64,000 nucleotides of DNA, from the NCBI RefSeq assembly GCF_029761935.1, contig NZ_CP121699.1, positions 1,240,001 through 1,304,000 of the forward strand, written 5' to 3'. A program made the position numbers and the translations under genes. The first letter of the stretch is position 1. Each line of letters begins with the position of its first letter. The notes below the pieces were generated by a model that worked only from the letters and a program-made list of their open reading frames with translations, was not told the origin of the DNA and ran no database searches. Shown here in pieces: positions 14,987-24,094 of this stretch. Source of the DNA: Microbacterium testaceum. GTDB lineage: Bacteria; Actinomycetota; Actinomycetes; Actinomycetales; Microbacteriaceae.

Positions 14987-15102
14987 GCCCGGATCATGAC
15001 GACCCCACCCGGGAGGGAACGGGTTCTTGACAAGCACCGTCGCCGTGGTCCGCGACCGTAACAGTCCGGTCGACCCCTCCGACACCGGAGAGAATGGATG
15101 CC

Positions 15103-16308
15103 ATGGACTGGCAGATCTCCGAAGACACGGTGCCCTCGGCCCCGGTGACGGAGGCCGACGCCCGGTCCCTCCTCGGCCGCCCGCCCGCCACCGGCGCCTG
15201 GCGCGACGGCGACCCGGTCGGCGACCGCCGCTTCGCCGCGTTCGGGGCGTTCGAGACCGAGAGCGGCGAGTCCCTCCCGGCGTTCCGCCTCGCCTTCGAG
15301 ACGTGGGGCGAGCTCTCCCCCGCGGGCGACAACGCGGTCCTCATCCTGCACGCCCTCACCGGTGACAGTCACGTGCGCGGCGCGGCCGGGCCCGGGCATC
15401 CCACGGCCGGGTGGTGGAGCGACCTCGTCGGCCCCGGCGCCGCGATCGACACCGACCGCTTCTTCGTGGTCGCCCCGAACATGCTGGGCGGATGCCAGGG
15501 CTCGACAGGTCCCGCGAGCATCGCGCCCGACGGGTACGAGTGGGCCTCGCGTTTTCCGTACCTGACGATCCGCGATCAGGTCGCGGCGCAGGCCCTGCTC
15601 GCCGATCGCCTCGGCATCGGCAGCTGGTACGCCGTGGTCGGCGGCTCGATGGGCGGCATGCACGCGATCGAGTGGGCCGTCGGTCACCCCGACCGTGTGG
15701 AGCGTGCCGCGATCCTCTCGGCCCCGCCGATCACGACGGCCGACCAGATCGCGCTGAACTCGGTGCAGATGGACACCGTGCGGGTCGACCCCCGCTTCGC
15801 GGGCGGCGAGTACTACGACGCGGGTGACGGCGACGGCCCGCACCGCGGTCTGGCGCTCGCCCGCCGCATGGCCCTGCTCAACTACCGCAGCCCCACCGAG
15901 CTCAACTCGCGCTTCCAGCGGTCGTGGCAGTCGGGGGTCAGCCCCCTGGGCCGCGGCGGACGCTTTGCGGTGGAGTCGTACCTCGACTTCCACGGCAACA
16001 AGTTCACTCGCCGCTTCGACGCGAACAGCTACCTGACCCTCGTCGAGGCGATGAACTCGCACGATGTCGGCCGCGACCGCGATGGCGTCGAAGACGCCCT
16101 CGGCCGCGTCACCGCGACCACGCTGGTGCTCGGGATCGACAGCGACCGCCTGTTCCCCATCGACGGCCAGCACCGCATCGCCCGCGGGGTCCCGCGCACG
16201 CTCGACGGCGACAGCGCGGTCGTGCTCTCGAGCGACTTCGGCCACGACGGCTTCCTCATCGAGACCGCCGCGGTCGCCGCGCACCTGCGCCGCCTGCTCG
16301 CGAGCTGA
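15103..16308 (+). CDS. metX: Homoserine O-acetyltransferase MetX
   Basis: An alpha/beta-hydrolase fold enzyme that acetylates L-homoserine from acetyl-CoA, supplying MetY. It has about 401 residues. The nucleophile is the serine of VVGGSMGGMHAIEW (near residue 182); the acid and base are in LVLGIDSDRLFP and DFGHDGFLIE. HALTGDSHV and the oxyanion region are also typical. I prefer the ATG at 15103 (protein MDWQIS); the in-frame ATG at 15094 is only 3 nt from the GGAG. It is followed by a short hairpin and a converging MFS gene. Confusion with homoserine O-succinyltransferase cannot be fully excluded by motif reading, but the MetY partner favours acetyl. Confidence 0.92.
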   Translation: MDWQISEDTVPSAPVTEADARSLLGRPPATGAWRDGDPVGDRRFAAFGAFETESGESLPAFRLAFETWGELSPAGDNAVLILHALTGDSHVRGAAGPGHPTAGWWSDLVGPGAAIDTDRFFVVAPNMLGGCQGSTGPASIAPDGYEWASRFPYLTIRDQVAAQALLADRLGIGSWYAVVGGSMGGMHAIEWAVGHPDRVERAAILSAPPITTADQIALNSVQMDTVRVDPRFAGGEYYDAGDGDGPHRGLALARRMALLNYRSPTELNSRFQRSWQSGVSPLGRGGRFAVESYLDFHGNKFTRRFDANSYLTLVEAMNSHDVGRDRDGVEDALGRVTATTLVLGIDSDRLFPIDGQHRIARGVPRTLDGDSAVVLSSDFGHDGFLIETAAVAAHLRRLLAS

Positions 16309-16315
16309 GCATTCC

Positions 16316-16341
16316 CGGATGCCGTGAGCCCGCGGCATCCG
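16316..16341. terminator. Hairpin between metX and MFS gene, built from GGATGCC pair
   Basis: A 9-bp stem CGGATGCCG/CGGCATCCG with an 8-nt loop between two converging genes. It is a weak intrinsic terminator on its own, but it is one of three hairpins made of inverted GGATGCC motifs. Confidence 0.5.
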
Positions 16342-16377
16342 CGATTTCGGTCGACCCCGGGCGCGCTCGCGCGCGTG

Positions 16378-17658
16378 TCAGCGCTGCGTCGGAATCGAGC
16401 CGGTGATCGCCGTCTGCGCGGCCTCGGCCGCCGGCATCCGGTGGGCGGGGTGACGGCCGGTGCGGTCTTCGACGCGATAGGCGAGTACGGCGACGACCAG
16501 TCCGCCGAGGGCCAGGACCGCCCCCACCCACGCGGGGGCCACGAGTCCCAGCCCCGCGGCGATCGCGAGGCCACCGAGGAACGCTCCGAGGCTGTTGCCG
16601 ATGTTGAGCGCCGAGTGGTTGAGGGCGGCGGCGATCGACTGGTTGTCCTCGGCGACGTCCATGAGCCGCGTCTGGATGGCGGGGCTCAGCGCCGAGCCGC
16701 AGAAGGCCACGAGGAACGCGAACAGCACGAGGCTCACGATCCACCCGGCGGTCAGGGCGAGGCCCACGGATGCCGCGCCCAGGGCGATCAGGCCCGTGAA
16801 CAGCCAGAAGCGCAGGTCCTTGTCGGCGAGTGCTCCTCCGACGATGTTGCCGATCGTCATGCCGATGCCCACGAGCACCAGGACGAGCGAGACGGCCCAC
16901 TCCGGCTGGCCCGCGACGTCGGTGATCATGGGCGCGATGTAGCTGTACATCGCGAAGAAGCCGCCGAATCCGACGGCGCCGATGCCGAGCGCGAACCACA
17001 CCTGTCCGAGCCGGAAGACCCGCAGCTCGTCGCGGAGGCGTCGACCGGGCGTGCCCGGGTGCTTCGGCACGAAGAACGCGATGCACAGCGTCGCGAGGGC
17101 GAAGATGCCCGCGACGACCGCGAACGCGGCACGCCACCCGACCTGCTGGCCGAGGAGGGTGCCGAGCGGCACGCCCACGACGTTCGCGATCGTGAGGCCC
17201 GTGAGCACGAAGGCGACGCCCTTGGCGCGGTTGCCCGGGCCGAGAACGTCGGCGGCGACGAGGGCGCCGATGCCGAAGTAGGCCCCGTGCGGGAGTCCGG
17301 CGAGGAAGCGGGATGCCGCGACCAGCTCGAACGTGGGGGCGATCACGGTCAGCAGCGTGAAGAAGGCGAGCGCTGCGGCCAGCACGATCATCACGCGGTG
17401 CCGCGGGAAGCGCGCGACCGACCCGGCGATGGTGGGGGCTCCCACCACGACGCCGAGGGCGTACAGCGAGATGAGCCACCCGGCTTGGGCGATCGCGTCG
17501 TCGGGCGACGCCGCGTAGGCGGTGGGCAGCAGGTCGCGGCCGATGTTGGGCAAGAGGCCCATCACCACGAACTCGGTCATGCCGATGCCGAAACTGCCGA
17601 TGGCGAGAGAAAGGAGCGCCCGCATCGCCGCACCTCTCGAGGTCGTCGAAGAGGTCAC
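16378..17658 (-). CDS. MFS transporter, DHA1/arabinose-efflux type
   Basis: A 12-helix major facilitator protein of 426 residues. The first helix region (SLAIGSFGIGMTEFVVMGLLP) with the following DLLPTAYAA, and the NVVGVPLGTLLGQQVGWRAAF motif C region, are characteristic of the AraJ/YdhP-like efflux permeases. ALNHSALNIGNSLGAFLGG in the C-terminal half fits the same group. The cargo is unknown; these proteins export sugars, drugs or metabolites. The GTG start is 6 nt after a TACGAT box, implying a leaderless mRNA; the internal ATG at residue 12 is the alternative start. Confidence 0.87.
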   Translation of the reverse strand: MTSSTTSRGAAMRALLSLAIGSFGIGMTEFVVMGLLPNIGRDLLPTAYAASPDDAIAQAGWLISLYALGVVVGAPTIAGSVARFPRHRVMIVLAAALAFFTLLTVIAPTFELVAASRFLAGLPHGAYFGIGALVAADVLGPGNRAKGVAFVLTGLTIANVVGVPLGTLLGQQVGWRAAFAVVAGIFALATLCIAFFVPKHPGTPGRRLRDELRVFRLGQVWFALGIGAVGFGGFFAMYSYIAPMITDVAGQPEWAVSLVLVLVGIGMTIGNIVGGALADKDLRFWLFTGLIALGAASVGLALTAGWIVSLVLFAFLVAFCGSALSPAIQTRLMDVAEDNQSIAAALNHSALNIGNSLGAFLGGLAIAAGLGLVAPAWVGAVLALGGLVVAVLAYRVEDRTGRHPAHRMPAAEAAQTAITGSIPTQR

Positions 17659-17664
17659 CAGCCG

Positions 17665-17670
17665 ATCGTA
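17665..17670 (-). promoter_or_regulatory. -10 box of leaderless MFS gene
   Basis: Minus-strand TACGAT is 6 nt before the GTG at 17658; TCGACC lies 18 nt further upstream as a -35. Confidence 0.45.
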
Positions 17671-17729
17671 GTCGGCCGGCGAGGGTCAGGTCGAATCGTT
17701 TCGAGAGCCGGGAGTGGCGCCCGCGCGGT

Positions 17730-18056
17730 TCAGTCCTCGCGACGCTCCAGCGCGTCCTCGAGCCGCTCGATCTTGCCGTCGAGCTCGCCGGTCCGCCCGG
17801 GGCGGATGTCGGCCTTGAGCACGAGCGAGACACGAGAGCCGTAAGGCATCACGGCATCCGTCGCCGCCTTCACGACGGCGAACACCTCGTCCCACTCCCC
17901 CTCGATCTCGGTGAACATCGAGGTCGTGCGGTGCGACAGCCCCGACGCGCGCACGACGGCGACCGCCGCGGCGACGGCATCGTGCACCGAAGCGTCGGGG
18001 TTCTCGGCGGCGAGGGTGCCGACGCCGGAGGGGGCGACGGAGAAGGCGATGAGCAT
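17730..18056 (-). CDS. MTH1187/YkoF-like thiamine-binding protein
   Basis: A 108-residue protein of the DUF77/MTH1187 family, small ferredoxin-like proteins that bind thiamine or its pyrimidine part. Seen: the N-terminal strand MLIAFSVAPSG, SVHDAVAAAVAVVRASGL, and the signature HRTTSMFTEIEGEWDEVFAVVKAA. The C-terminal arginine/glutamate-rich helix is a short extension. It sits alone between an MFS gene and a GT-C gene; a possible link with the MFS transporter is only positional. A TAGGCT box lies 6 nt before the ATG, so the transcript is probably leaderless and no thiamine riboswitch fits in front. Confidence 0.85.
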   Translation of the reverse strand: MLIAFSVAPSGVGTLAAENPDASVHDAVAAAVAVVRASGLSHRTTSMFTEIEGEWDEVFAVVKAATDAVMPYGSRVSLVLKADIRPGRTGELDGKIERLEDALERRED

Positions 18057-18062
18057 GCTCCG

Positions 18063-18068
18063 AGCCTA
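18063..18068 (-). promoter_or_regulatory. -10 box of leaderless thiamine-binding gene
   Basis: Minus-strand TAGGCT, 6 nt (CGGAGC), then ATG at 18056. Confidence 0.45.
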
Positions 18069-18096
18069 CGGCGGCGACCCGCCGGGCGGAACGGGC

Positions 18097-19404
18097 TCAG
18101 CGCCCGGACGGAACCCGCGCGGGGATCGGCCGGCGCCCCGTCACGATCTCGCGCAGCCCCGCCGGCGGACGCACGCGCCCCGTGGGCACGCGCACCACGC
18201 GCACGATCGCCCATACCAGCAGGACCAGGGCGAGCAGGTTGCGCGCCTCGAGCACGACCACGGGGAAGGGGTTCGGGTGCGTCGCCATCAGTCCGTCGTA
18301 CATCAGCGGGTACATCCACTGCGTCAGAGCGGCGATCACGAGCGTCATCCCCGCGAACGCGTACCAGCGACGACGGTCGATCATCAGGCCCAGCACGACC
18401 GGGGCGAACAGCCACACGTAGTACTGCGGCGAGCCGACCTTGTTCAGCGCGATGAACGCGGTCACCAGGGCCAGCGAGAGCGGGGGGAACAGCGAGAGGA
18501 AGGTCGCTCCGCGGCGCATCTTCATCACGCCGACGACGGCGACGGCGACCATCGTGAGCAGCATGATCGGGGTCATCGCGGCGATGAGGGGCTCGGCGCC
18601 CGGCCCGGTCACCTGGAAGGTGAGTACGCCGCCGTCGTAGTAGACCTCACTGCCGGGCACGTAGAAGGCCGCCAGGAACATGTACAGGCCACCGACCGGC
18701 GCCTCCATCTGGATGCCGCGGGACGTCTGGTCTCCCACGAATCCGAAGACGTAGGGCGCTCCGCCCAGCGCCACGACGGGGATGATCGTCGCGAGCGACA
18801 CCGCGACCGCGCCCCCGATCAGCGCCAGGCGACGGCGCACGACGATGAGACCCGTGGCGAGGATCGCGGCGGGCCACACCTTCATCCACACCGAGATCGA
18901 GAGCAGGAGCGATGCCACGAACGGGCGCCGCAGCATCCAGATGCTGCCGAGGATCGCGAACGGCACCGTGATGCCGTCGATGCGATAGAGCCCCACGGGA
19001 CCGATGAGGAGGATCGCGGCGAGCCAGAACCACGCGGCGAGCACGCGACCCGTCGAGCGACCCTTGCCGACCAGCACGACGAAGGCGACGAGGTTGAACA
19101 GGGCGACGGTGATCGCCCACGCGGGGGTGTACCCGACCGCCCAGGCGAAGACCCACGCGAACGTCATCGGCAGGAAGGCGAGCTGCGGGTAGATCCACTT
19201 CTCGGTGATGCCGGGCCACGCCCACGCGTCGCTGCGCGTGCACGAACTCACGTCGATGCCGCCGAAGAGCGCGCAGCGCGACCAGGGTTCGTATACCAGG
19301 TACACGTCGCCCATGGGCTCGTTGGGCTGCTGATAGCCCAGGATCCCCACCACGACGTGCACGGCGACGAACGCGACAAACAGGGGAACGACACGCCTCA
19401 ACAC
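18097..19404 (-). CDS. GT-C glycosyltransferase, GT87/DUF2029-like (probable polyprenyl-phosphomannose mannosyltransferase)
   Basis: A polytopic membrane protein of 435 residues with about 10-12 hydrophobic helices. The first extracytoplasmic loop has GDVYLVYEPW, whose aspartate is where GT-C enzymes place their catalytic acid. The family (GT87, alpha-mannosyltransferases such as PimE) moves mannose from polyprenyl phosphate onto envelope glycolipids on the outer face of the membrane. A role in mannolipid or glycan synthesis is inferred; the acceptor is unknown. A GH76 mannanase gene is encoded 5 kb away. The GTG start is 6 nt after TAGGAT (leaderless). Confidence 0.8.
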   Translation of the reverse strand: MLRRVVPLFVAFVAVHVVVGILGYQQPNEPMGDVYLVYEPWSRCALFGGIDVSSCTRSDAWAWPGITEKWIYPQLAFLPMTFAWVFAWAVGYTPAWAITVALFNLVAFVVLVGKGRSTGRVLAAWFWLAAILLIGPVGLYRIDGITVPFAILGSIWMLRRPFVASLLLSISVWMKVWPAAILATGLIVVRRRLALIGGAVAVSLATIIPVVALGGAPYVFGFVGDQTSRGIQMEAPVGGLYMFLAAFYVPGSEVYYDGGVLTFQVTGPGAEPLIAAMTPIMLLTMVAVAVVGVMKMRRGATFLSLFPPLSLALVTAFIALNKVGSPQYYVWLFAPVVLGLMIDRRRWYAFAGMTLVIAALTQWMYPLMYDGLMATHPNPFPVVVLEARNLLALVLLVWAIVRVVRVPTGRVRPPAGLREIVTGRRPIPARVPSGR

Positions 19405-19410
19405 CGCCTC

Positions 19411-19416
19411 ATCCTA
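19411..19416 (-). promoter_or_regulatory. -10 box of leaderless GT87-like gene
   Basis: Minus-strand TAGGAT, 6 nt (GAGGCG), then GTG at 19404. Confidence 0.45.
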
Positions 19417-19490
19417 AGCGGGCGGGGCTTCCCGACCCGGACGGGCGGCGGCGCGACCCCCGTCGTCGCGCGGTGCGCGGGGGCGAACCG

Positions 19491-20348
19491 TTACGCGATC
19501 GAGTCCCGCAGCACGGCGGCCACGACGCCCGGGAGGGCCTCGGCGACGTCGAGTGCCGCGATCGGTCCGCCGCCTTCTCCGCGGACGAGGGATGCCGCCC
19601 GCCCGGCGCGTCCGTGCAGCCACGCGGCCGCGGCGGCGCTGGTGGCGAGGTCGCCCACGGCGTCGCGTCCGGCGGCCACCGACCCGGCCAGAACGGCTCC
19701 GAGCACCCCGCCGAGCACGTCTCCGGTGCCCGCCGTCGCCAGCCACGGGGTCCCGGCCGACACGCGACGCGTCCACCCGCCCGCGGCGGCGACGATGGTC
19801 ACCGCCCCCTTCGAGAGCACCACTCCCCCGAACGCCTCCGCCGTCTCGCGAGCCGCCGCCTCTCGTGCGTCGTCGTCACGGGCGTCGGCCGCCGGCATCC
19901 CGAGGCTCTCGCGGAGCCGGTCGAGCTCCCGCGCGTGCGGGGTGACGATCACGGGGGCCGTCGCGCCCGGCACGAGATCGAGCGCTCCGGCGTCGACGAC
20001 GACGGGGATCTCTCCCGACAGGATGCCGCGCAGCGCCGCGGTCTCGGCGGCGTCGCGCTCGGCGGCATCCGTCCCCGATCCGATGACCCACGCCTGCACG
20101 CGCCCGTCCGCGGTGACGGTCTCGGGGCGCCGGTGGAGCACGAAGTCCTGGGCGCGCGCGGGGCCGAGGTACCGGACCATCCCCGTTCCCGTCCGCCAGG
20201 CCCCCTCGACCCCGAGGACCGCGGCCCCCGGGTATCGGGCCGAGCCGGTGCGCAACCCGACGACTCCGCGGGAATACTTGTCGTCGTCCGCCGTTGGCTT
20301 CCGCAGTGCACGGGCGACGTCCTGCCCGTTGAAGTCCTTCGCCGTCAT
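19491..20348 (-). CDS. nnrD: ADP-dependent NAD(P)H-hydrate dehydratase NnrD
   Basis: A metabolite-repair enzyme of the ribokinase-like fold that dehydrates the S form of NADHX/NADPHX with ADP. It has 285 residues and is a stand-alone dehydratase; no NnrE epimerase domain is fused. Seen: YSRGVVGLRTGSARYPGAAVL near the N-terminus, VIGSGTDAA, the VTPHARELDRL segment, LSKGAVTIVA, and the anion-hole/catalytic motif TAGTGDVLGGVLGAVLA. The ATG is 6 nt from TAGGGT, so [11 protein letters not shown] is probably leaderless. The divergent OYE gene begins 28 nt away. Confidence 0.9.
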   Translation of the reverse strand: MTAKDFNGQDVARALRKPTADDDKYSRGVVGLRTGSARYPGAAVLGVEGAWRTGTGMVRYLGPARAQDFVLHRRPETVTADGRVQAWVIGSGTDAAERDAAETAALRGILSGEIPVVVDAGALDLVPGATAPVIVTPHARELDRLRESLGMPAADARDDDAREAAARETAEAFGGVVLSKGAVTIVAAAGGWTRRVSAGTPWLATAGTGDVLGGVLGAVLAGSVAAGRDAVGDLATSAAAAAWLHGRAGRAASLVRGEGGGPIAALDVAEALPGVVAAVLRDSIA

Positions 20349-20354
20349 GGCGTC

Positions 20355-20360
20355 ACCCTA
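20355..20360 (-). promoter_or_regulatory. -10 box of leaderless nnrD
   Basis: Minus-strand TAGGGT, 6 nt (GACGCC), then ATG at 20348, inside a 28-nt divergent gap. Confidence 0.45.
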
Positions 20361-20376
20361 GAACGCAAAGGTCCTC

Positions 20377-21435
20377 ATGAGTTCCCTCTTCACACCCCTG
20401 TCGATCCGCGGTACCGAGATGCGCAACCGCCTCTGGGTCTCGCCGATGTGCCAGTACAGCGCTGTCGAGGGAGTGCCGAACGAGTGGCACCACGTGCACC
20501 TCGCGCAGTTCGCGGCCGGAGGCGCGGGCCTGGTGATCGCCGAGGCGACCGCGGTGTCCCCCGAGGGACGGATCTCGCCCGAGGACGCGGGCATCTGGAC
20601 TGACGCGCAGGCCGAGGCGTGGGCCCCGATCGTCGCCGCCATCCGCTCGCGCGGAGCGGTCGCCGGAGTGCAGCTCGGCCACGCGGGCCGCAAGGCCTCG
20701 ACCACCTCGCCCCTCACCGGCGGTCGCGGCACGGTCTCTCCCGCCGAGGGCGGCTGGACCACCGTCGCTCCCTCGGCTCTGGCGTACGACGCCTTCGCCG
20801 CCCCCGTCGCCCTCGACGCCGCGGGGATCGAGAGGGTCGTCACCGACTTCGCGGATGCCACCCGCCGGGCCGTTCGCGCCGGCTTCCAGGTCGTCGAGGT
20901 GCACGCCGCCCACGGCTACCTGCTCCACCAGTTCCTCTCGCCGCTCACGAACCACCGCGATGACGAGTACGGCGGATCGTTCGAGAACCGCGTGCGCCTC
21001 CTCGTCCGGGTGACCGAGGCCGTGCGCGAGGCCGCGGGAGAGGCGGTCGTGTTCGTCCGTTTCTCGGCCACCGACGCCGCCGACGGCGGCTGGGACGTCG
21101 CCGACACCGTTGAGGCCTCGCGCCTCGTCGCCGACGCGGGCGCCGACCTCATCGACGTCTCCAGCGGCGGCCTCGTGCCCCATCAGCACATCGTCCCCGG
21201 GCCCGGGTACCAGGTCGACTACGCCGCGACCGTCCGACGCGAGACGGGCCTGCTCGTCGCGGCCGTCGGCATGATCGACGACCCGACCTTCGGCGAGCAG
21301 ATCCTCGCCGACGGCCGCGCCGACGCGATCCTCTCGGCCCGCGAATGGCTCCGCGACCCGCACTACGCGCTGCGGGCCGCGGCCGAGCTGGGCGCACCGA
21401 GCCCCGCCCCCGCGCAATACGTCCGCGCGTACTGA
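20377..21435 (+). CDS. Old yellow enzyme, YqjM/NamA type
   Basis: An FMN-dependent ene-reductase of 352 residues that reduces activated C=C bonds with NAD(P)H; the physiological substrate is usually unknown, and roles in detoxification or redox stress are proposed for the family. Seen: the YqjM-type cysteine in SPMCQYSA (near residue 25), GQ/GHAGRKAS, the paired histidines and NHR motif (VEVHAAHGYLLHQFLSPLTN, NHRDDEYGGS) and the flavin phosphate site near the C-terminus (GRADAILSAREWLRDP). AAAGG lies before the ATG. It is monocistronic with a strong hairpin after it. Confidence 0.9.
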   Translation: MSSLFTPLSIRGTEMRNRLWVSPMCQYSAVEGVPNEWHHVHLAQFAAGGAGLVIAEATAVSPEGRISPEDAGIWTDAQAEAWAPIVAAIRSRGAVAGVQLGHAGRKASTTSPLTGGRGTVSPAEGGWTTVAPSALAYDAFAAPVALDAAGIERVVTDFADATRRAVRAGFQVVEVHAAHGYLLHQFLSPLTNHRDDEYGGSFENRVRLLVRVTEAVREAAGEAVVFVRFSATDAADGGWDVADTVEASRLVADAGADLIDVSSGGLVPHQHIVPGPGYQVDYAATVRRETGLLVAAVGMIDDPTFGEQILADGRADAILSAREWLRDPHYALRAAAELGAPSPAPAQYVRAY

Positions 21436-21492
21436 GGCGCACCGCTCCTGCCCCGTCGCGATCACTCACGACGACCGCACCCTCACCCGAAG

Positions 21493-21534
21493 ACACCGGA
21501 TGCCACGAGGCCCAGGCCCCGTGGCATCCGGTGT
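21493..21534. terminator. Bidirectional terminator built from a GGATGCC inverted pair
   Basis: A perfect 15-bp stem ACACCGGATGCCACG with its complement and a 12-nt loop. It lies between the OYE gene and the converging CNNM gene, serving both. The central stem bases are the over-represented GGATGCCA motif. Confidence 0.75.
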
Positions 21535-21541
21535 TCCGCGT

Positions 21542-22597
21542 TCAGACGAAGCGGCGACGCTCGGTGGCGTCCTGCACCTCGCCGACGAGCTCTTCGATCA
21601 CGTCTTCGAGGAAGAGGACCGATTGCACGTCGCCGCGGTCGTCCCGCACCTGCGCGAGGTGGCGACCGGAGCGGCGCATGAGGGCCAAGGCGTCCTCGAG
21701 ATCTGTGGTCTCGAGCATCGACACCATGTGGTGCACGCGCTTGGCGGGGATGGGGCGGGCCATGTCGGCATCCGATCCCTCCGCCGCGCGCAGCACGTCC
21801 TTCAGGTGCACGTAGCCCGTGGGGTGTCCCGTCTCGTCGACGATCACGTACCGCGAGTATCCGTGCTGGGCGACGGCGCGCTCGATCTCGGCCGGGGTGG
21901 TCGTCTCGGGCAGCGTCACCAGGGCGCTCACCGGCACCGCGATGTCGGCGGCCTTCTTCTCGGTGAACTCCACCACGGCGGTCACCGTTCCGGCGGAGTC
22001 GTCGAGCACGCCCTCGCGCCGCGACTGCGTCACGATGGTCGCGACCTCGTCGAGCGTGTAGGTCGAGGCGGCCTCGTCCTTCGGCTCCACGCGGAACAGT
22101 CGCAGCACGTGGTTGGCCGTCCAGTTGAGCGCCACGATGATCGGGTGGAACGCCTTCGAGACGGCGACCAGCGGCGGGGCGAGCATGAGCACGGCGCGAT
22201 CCGGGAGCGAGAACGCGAGGTTCTTGGGCACCATCTCGCCGAACACCACGTGCAGGTACGACACCACCAGCAGCGCGACGACGAAGCCGATCACGCCGAC
22301 GGCGGCCTCGGGCAGCCCGGTGAGTCCCAGCGGCCCCTCGAGCAGGTGGTGGATCGCGGGCTCCGAGACGTTCAGGATCAGCAGCGAGCAGATGGTGATG
22401 CCCAGCTGGCAGGTCGCGAGCATGAGCGTTGCGTGCTCCATGGCGTACAGCGCGGTCTTGGCCGCGCGCGAGCCGCGGTCGGCGTGCGGCTCGATCTGCG
22501 AGCGGCGCGCTGAGATGACGGCGAACTCCGCGCCGACGAAGAAGGCGTTGGCGGCCAAGAGGACCACCAGCCAGGCGATTCCGGCCCAGTCGCTCAT
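21542..22597 (-). CDS. CNNM/CorC-type transporter-like protein (DUF21 plus CBS pair)
   Basis: A 351-residue membrane protein: a DUF21 domain with about four helices (residues 1-190, including NAFFVGAEFAVISARRSQIE and PKNLAFSLPDRA) and a CBS-domain pair (about 205-335, VIVDETGHPTGYVHLKD). It ends soon after the CBS pair, without the C-terminal CorC domain of its neighbour. Family members are linked to Mg2+ or other divalent cation efflux; hemolysin is an old label without support here. The start overlaps the upstream CNNM gene by 4 nt (ATGA), and the two probably act as a pair. Confidence 0.85.
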   Translation of the reverse strand: MSDWAGIAWLVVLLAANAFFVGAEFAVISARRSQIEPHADRGSRAAKTALYAMEHATLMLATCQLGITICSLLILNVSEPAIHHLLEGPLGLTGLPEAAVGVIGFVVALLVVSYLHVVFGEMVPKNLAFSLPDRAVLMLAPPLVAVSKAFHPIIVALNWTANHVLRLFRVEPKDEAASTYTLDEVATIVTQSRREGVLDDSAGTVTAVVEFTEKKAADIAVPVSALVTLPETTTPAEIERAVAQHGYSRYVIVDETGHPTGYVHLKDVLRAAEGSDADMARPIPAKRVHHMVSMLETTDLEDALALMRRSGRHLAQVRDDRGDVQSVLFLEDVIEELVGEVQDATERRRFV

Positions 22598-23937
22598 CGC
22601 TGGTCACCGCCCTTCGCCGCGCGCACCAGTTCGTCGACGTCCTGTTCGACCGGGGTCGGCGTGAACTGCACGCGGTCGACGCGACGGCCGTCCATGCGCT
22701 GCACGGCGAGTCTGCCGTCTTCGAGATCGACGGTGTCGCCGACGACGGGGATGCGTTCGAGCGCCGCCATGATGTAGCCGCCCACCGTGTCGTAGACCTC
22801 TCCCTCGGGCACGCGCACGCCGGCGCGGTCGAGGGCCTCGTCGGGCCGAAGGTCCCCGGGGAACGTGACGGACGCCGCCGAGCGCACGACGCCGGCGCGC
22901 GAGCGGTCGTGCTCGTCGAGCACCTCGCCCACGATCTCTTCCACGAGGTCCTCGAGCGTCACGACGCCGGCGGTTCCGCCGTACTCGTCGATGACGATCG
23001 CCATCTGGTAGCCGCGCGAACGCAACTCGGAGACGAGCGCGTCGAGGTGCACGGTCTCGGGCACGCGCAAGGGCTCGGTCGACAACGCCGCCACCGGCAC
23101 GTCGCCCCGCTTCTCCCGCGGCACGCCGATCGCGGCCTTGAGGTGCACGACGCCGACGATGTCGTCCATCGACTCCCCGTACACGGGGAAGCGGCTGTGC
23201 CCGGTGCGGCGGGCGAGCTGCACCACGTCGTCGGCGGGGTCGCCCGCGGCGAGCGCGTGCACGCTCGGGCGCGGGGTCATGACGTCGGCGGCGCTAAGGC
23301 GCGCGAAGGTGAGGCTGCGGTCCAGCAGCGAGGCCGTGTCCTTCTCGAGCATGCCGGCGCTGGCCGATCGCTTCACGAGGCTCGACAGCTCCTCGGCGGA
23401 CCGGGCTCCCGACAGCTCCTCTTTGGGTTCGACGCCCATCGCGCGCAGCACGCCGTTGGCGCTGCCGTTGAGCACGACGATCGCGGGCTTGAACACCGCG
23501 GTGAAGGCGACCTGGAACGGCATGACGAGCTTGGCCGTCTGGCGCGGGATGGCCAGCGCGAAGTTCTTGGGGACGAGCTCGCCGAGGATCATCGAGAGCA
23601 CGGTCGCGAAGCCGACGCCGATCACGGCGGCCACCGAGACGGTGAGCGCCTCGGGGAGCCCCCACGACTGGAAGACCGGCCGGAGCAGGTTCGAGATCGC
23701 CGGTTCCATCGTGTAACCGGTGAGCAGCGTCGTGAGCGTGATGCCCAGCTGCGCGCTCGACAGGTGCGTCGAGGTGATGCGCAGCGCATCGATGGTCAGC
23801 GACAGACGGGTCTCACCCGCGGCGCGACGGGATTCGAGGTCGGCACGGTCGAGGTTGACGAGGGCGAACTCGCTCGCGACGAAGAGTCCGGTTCCCACGG
23901 TGAGCACGAGCCCCACGCCCAGCATGACGTAATCCAT
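22594..23937 (-). CDS. CNNM/CorC-type transporter with DUF21, CBS and CorC_HlyC domains
   Basis: A 447-residue membrane protein with the full architecture: DUF21 (about 1-195; [36 protein letters not shown]), a CBS pair (about 215-335; [15 protein letters not shown], [20 protein letters not shown]) and a C-terminal CorC_HlyC domain (about 350-430; [16 protein letters not shown]). Family members handle Mg2+ or Co2+ efflux across the cytoplasmic membrane. It is the first gene of a two-gene unit with the CNNM gene downstream. GGGGGTGA precedes the ATG. Two adjacent, non-identical copies are common in actinobacteria. Confidence 0.87.
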   Translation of the reverse strand: MDYVMLGVGLVLTVGTGLFVASEFALVNLDRADLESRRAAGETRLSLTIDALRITSTHLSSAQLGITLTTLLTGYTMEPAISNLLRPVFQSWGLPEALTVSVAAVIGVGFATVLSMILGELVPKNFALAIPRQTAKLVMPFQVAFTAVFKPAIVVLNGSANGVLRAMGVEPKEELSGARSAEELSSLVKRSASAGMLEKDTASLLDRSLTFARLSAADVMTPRPSVHALAAGDPADDVVQLARRTGHSRFPVYGESMDDIVGVVHLKAAIGVPREKRGDVPVAALSTEPLRVPETVHLDALVSELRSRGYQMAIVIDEYGGTAGVVTLEDLVEEIVGEVLDEHDRSRAGVVRSAASVTFPGDLRPDEALDRAGVRVPEGEVYDTVGGYIMAALERIPVVGDTVDLEDGRLAVQRMDGRRVDRVQFTPTPVEQDVDELVRAAKGGDQR

Positions 23938-24094
23938 CAGGCATCACCCCCGCTCGAGCGCTCGGCGGAAGAGGGTCTGTGGGGCCTGGGTCTACAACTG
24001 GGAGGGTCGTCCATCGTGCGGTCGATTCTATTGCAGCCCGCGCCCCTCGGCATCCGTCTCGTGCACATCCGTGAGCACTGGAGAGGATGGACGA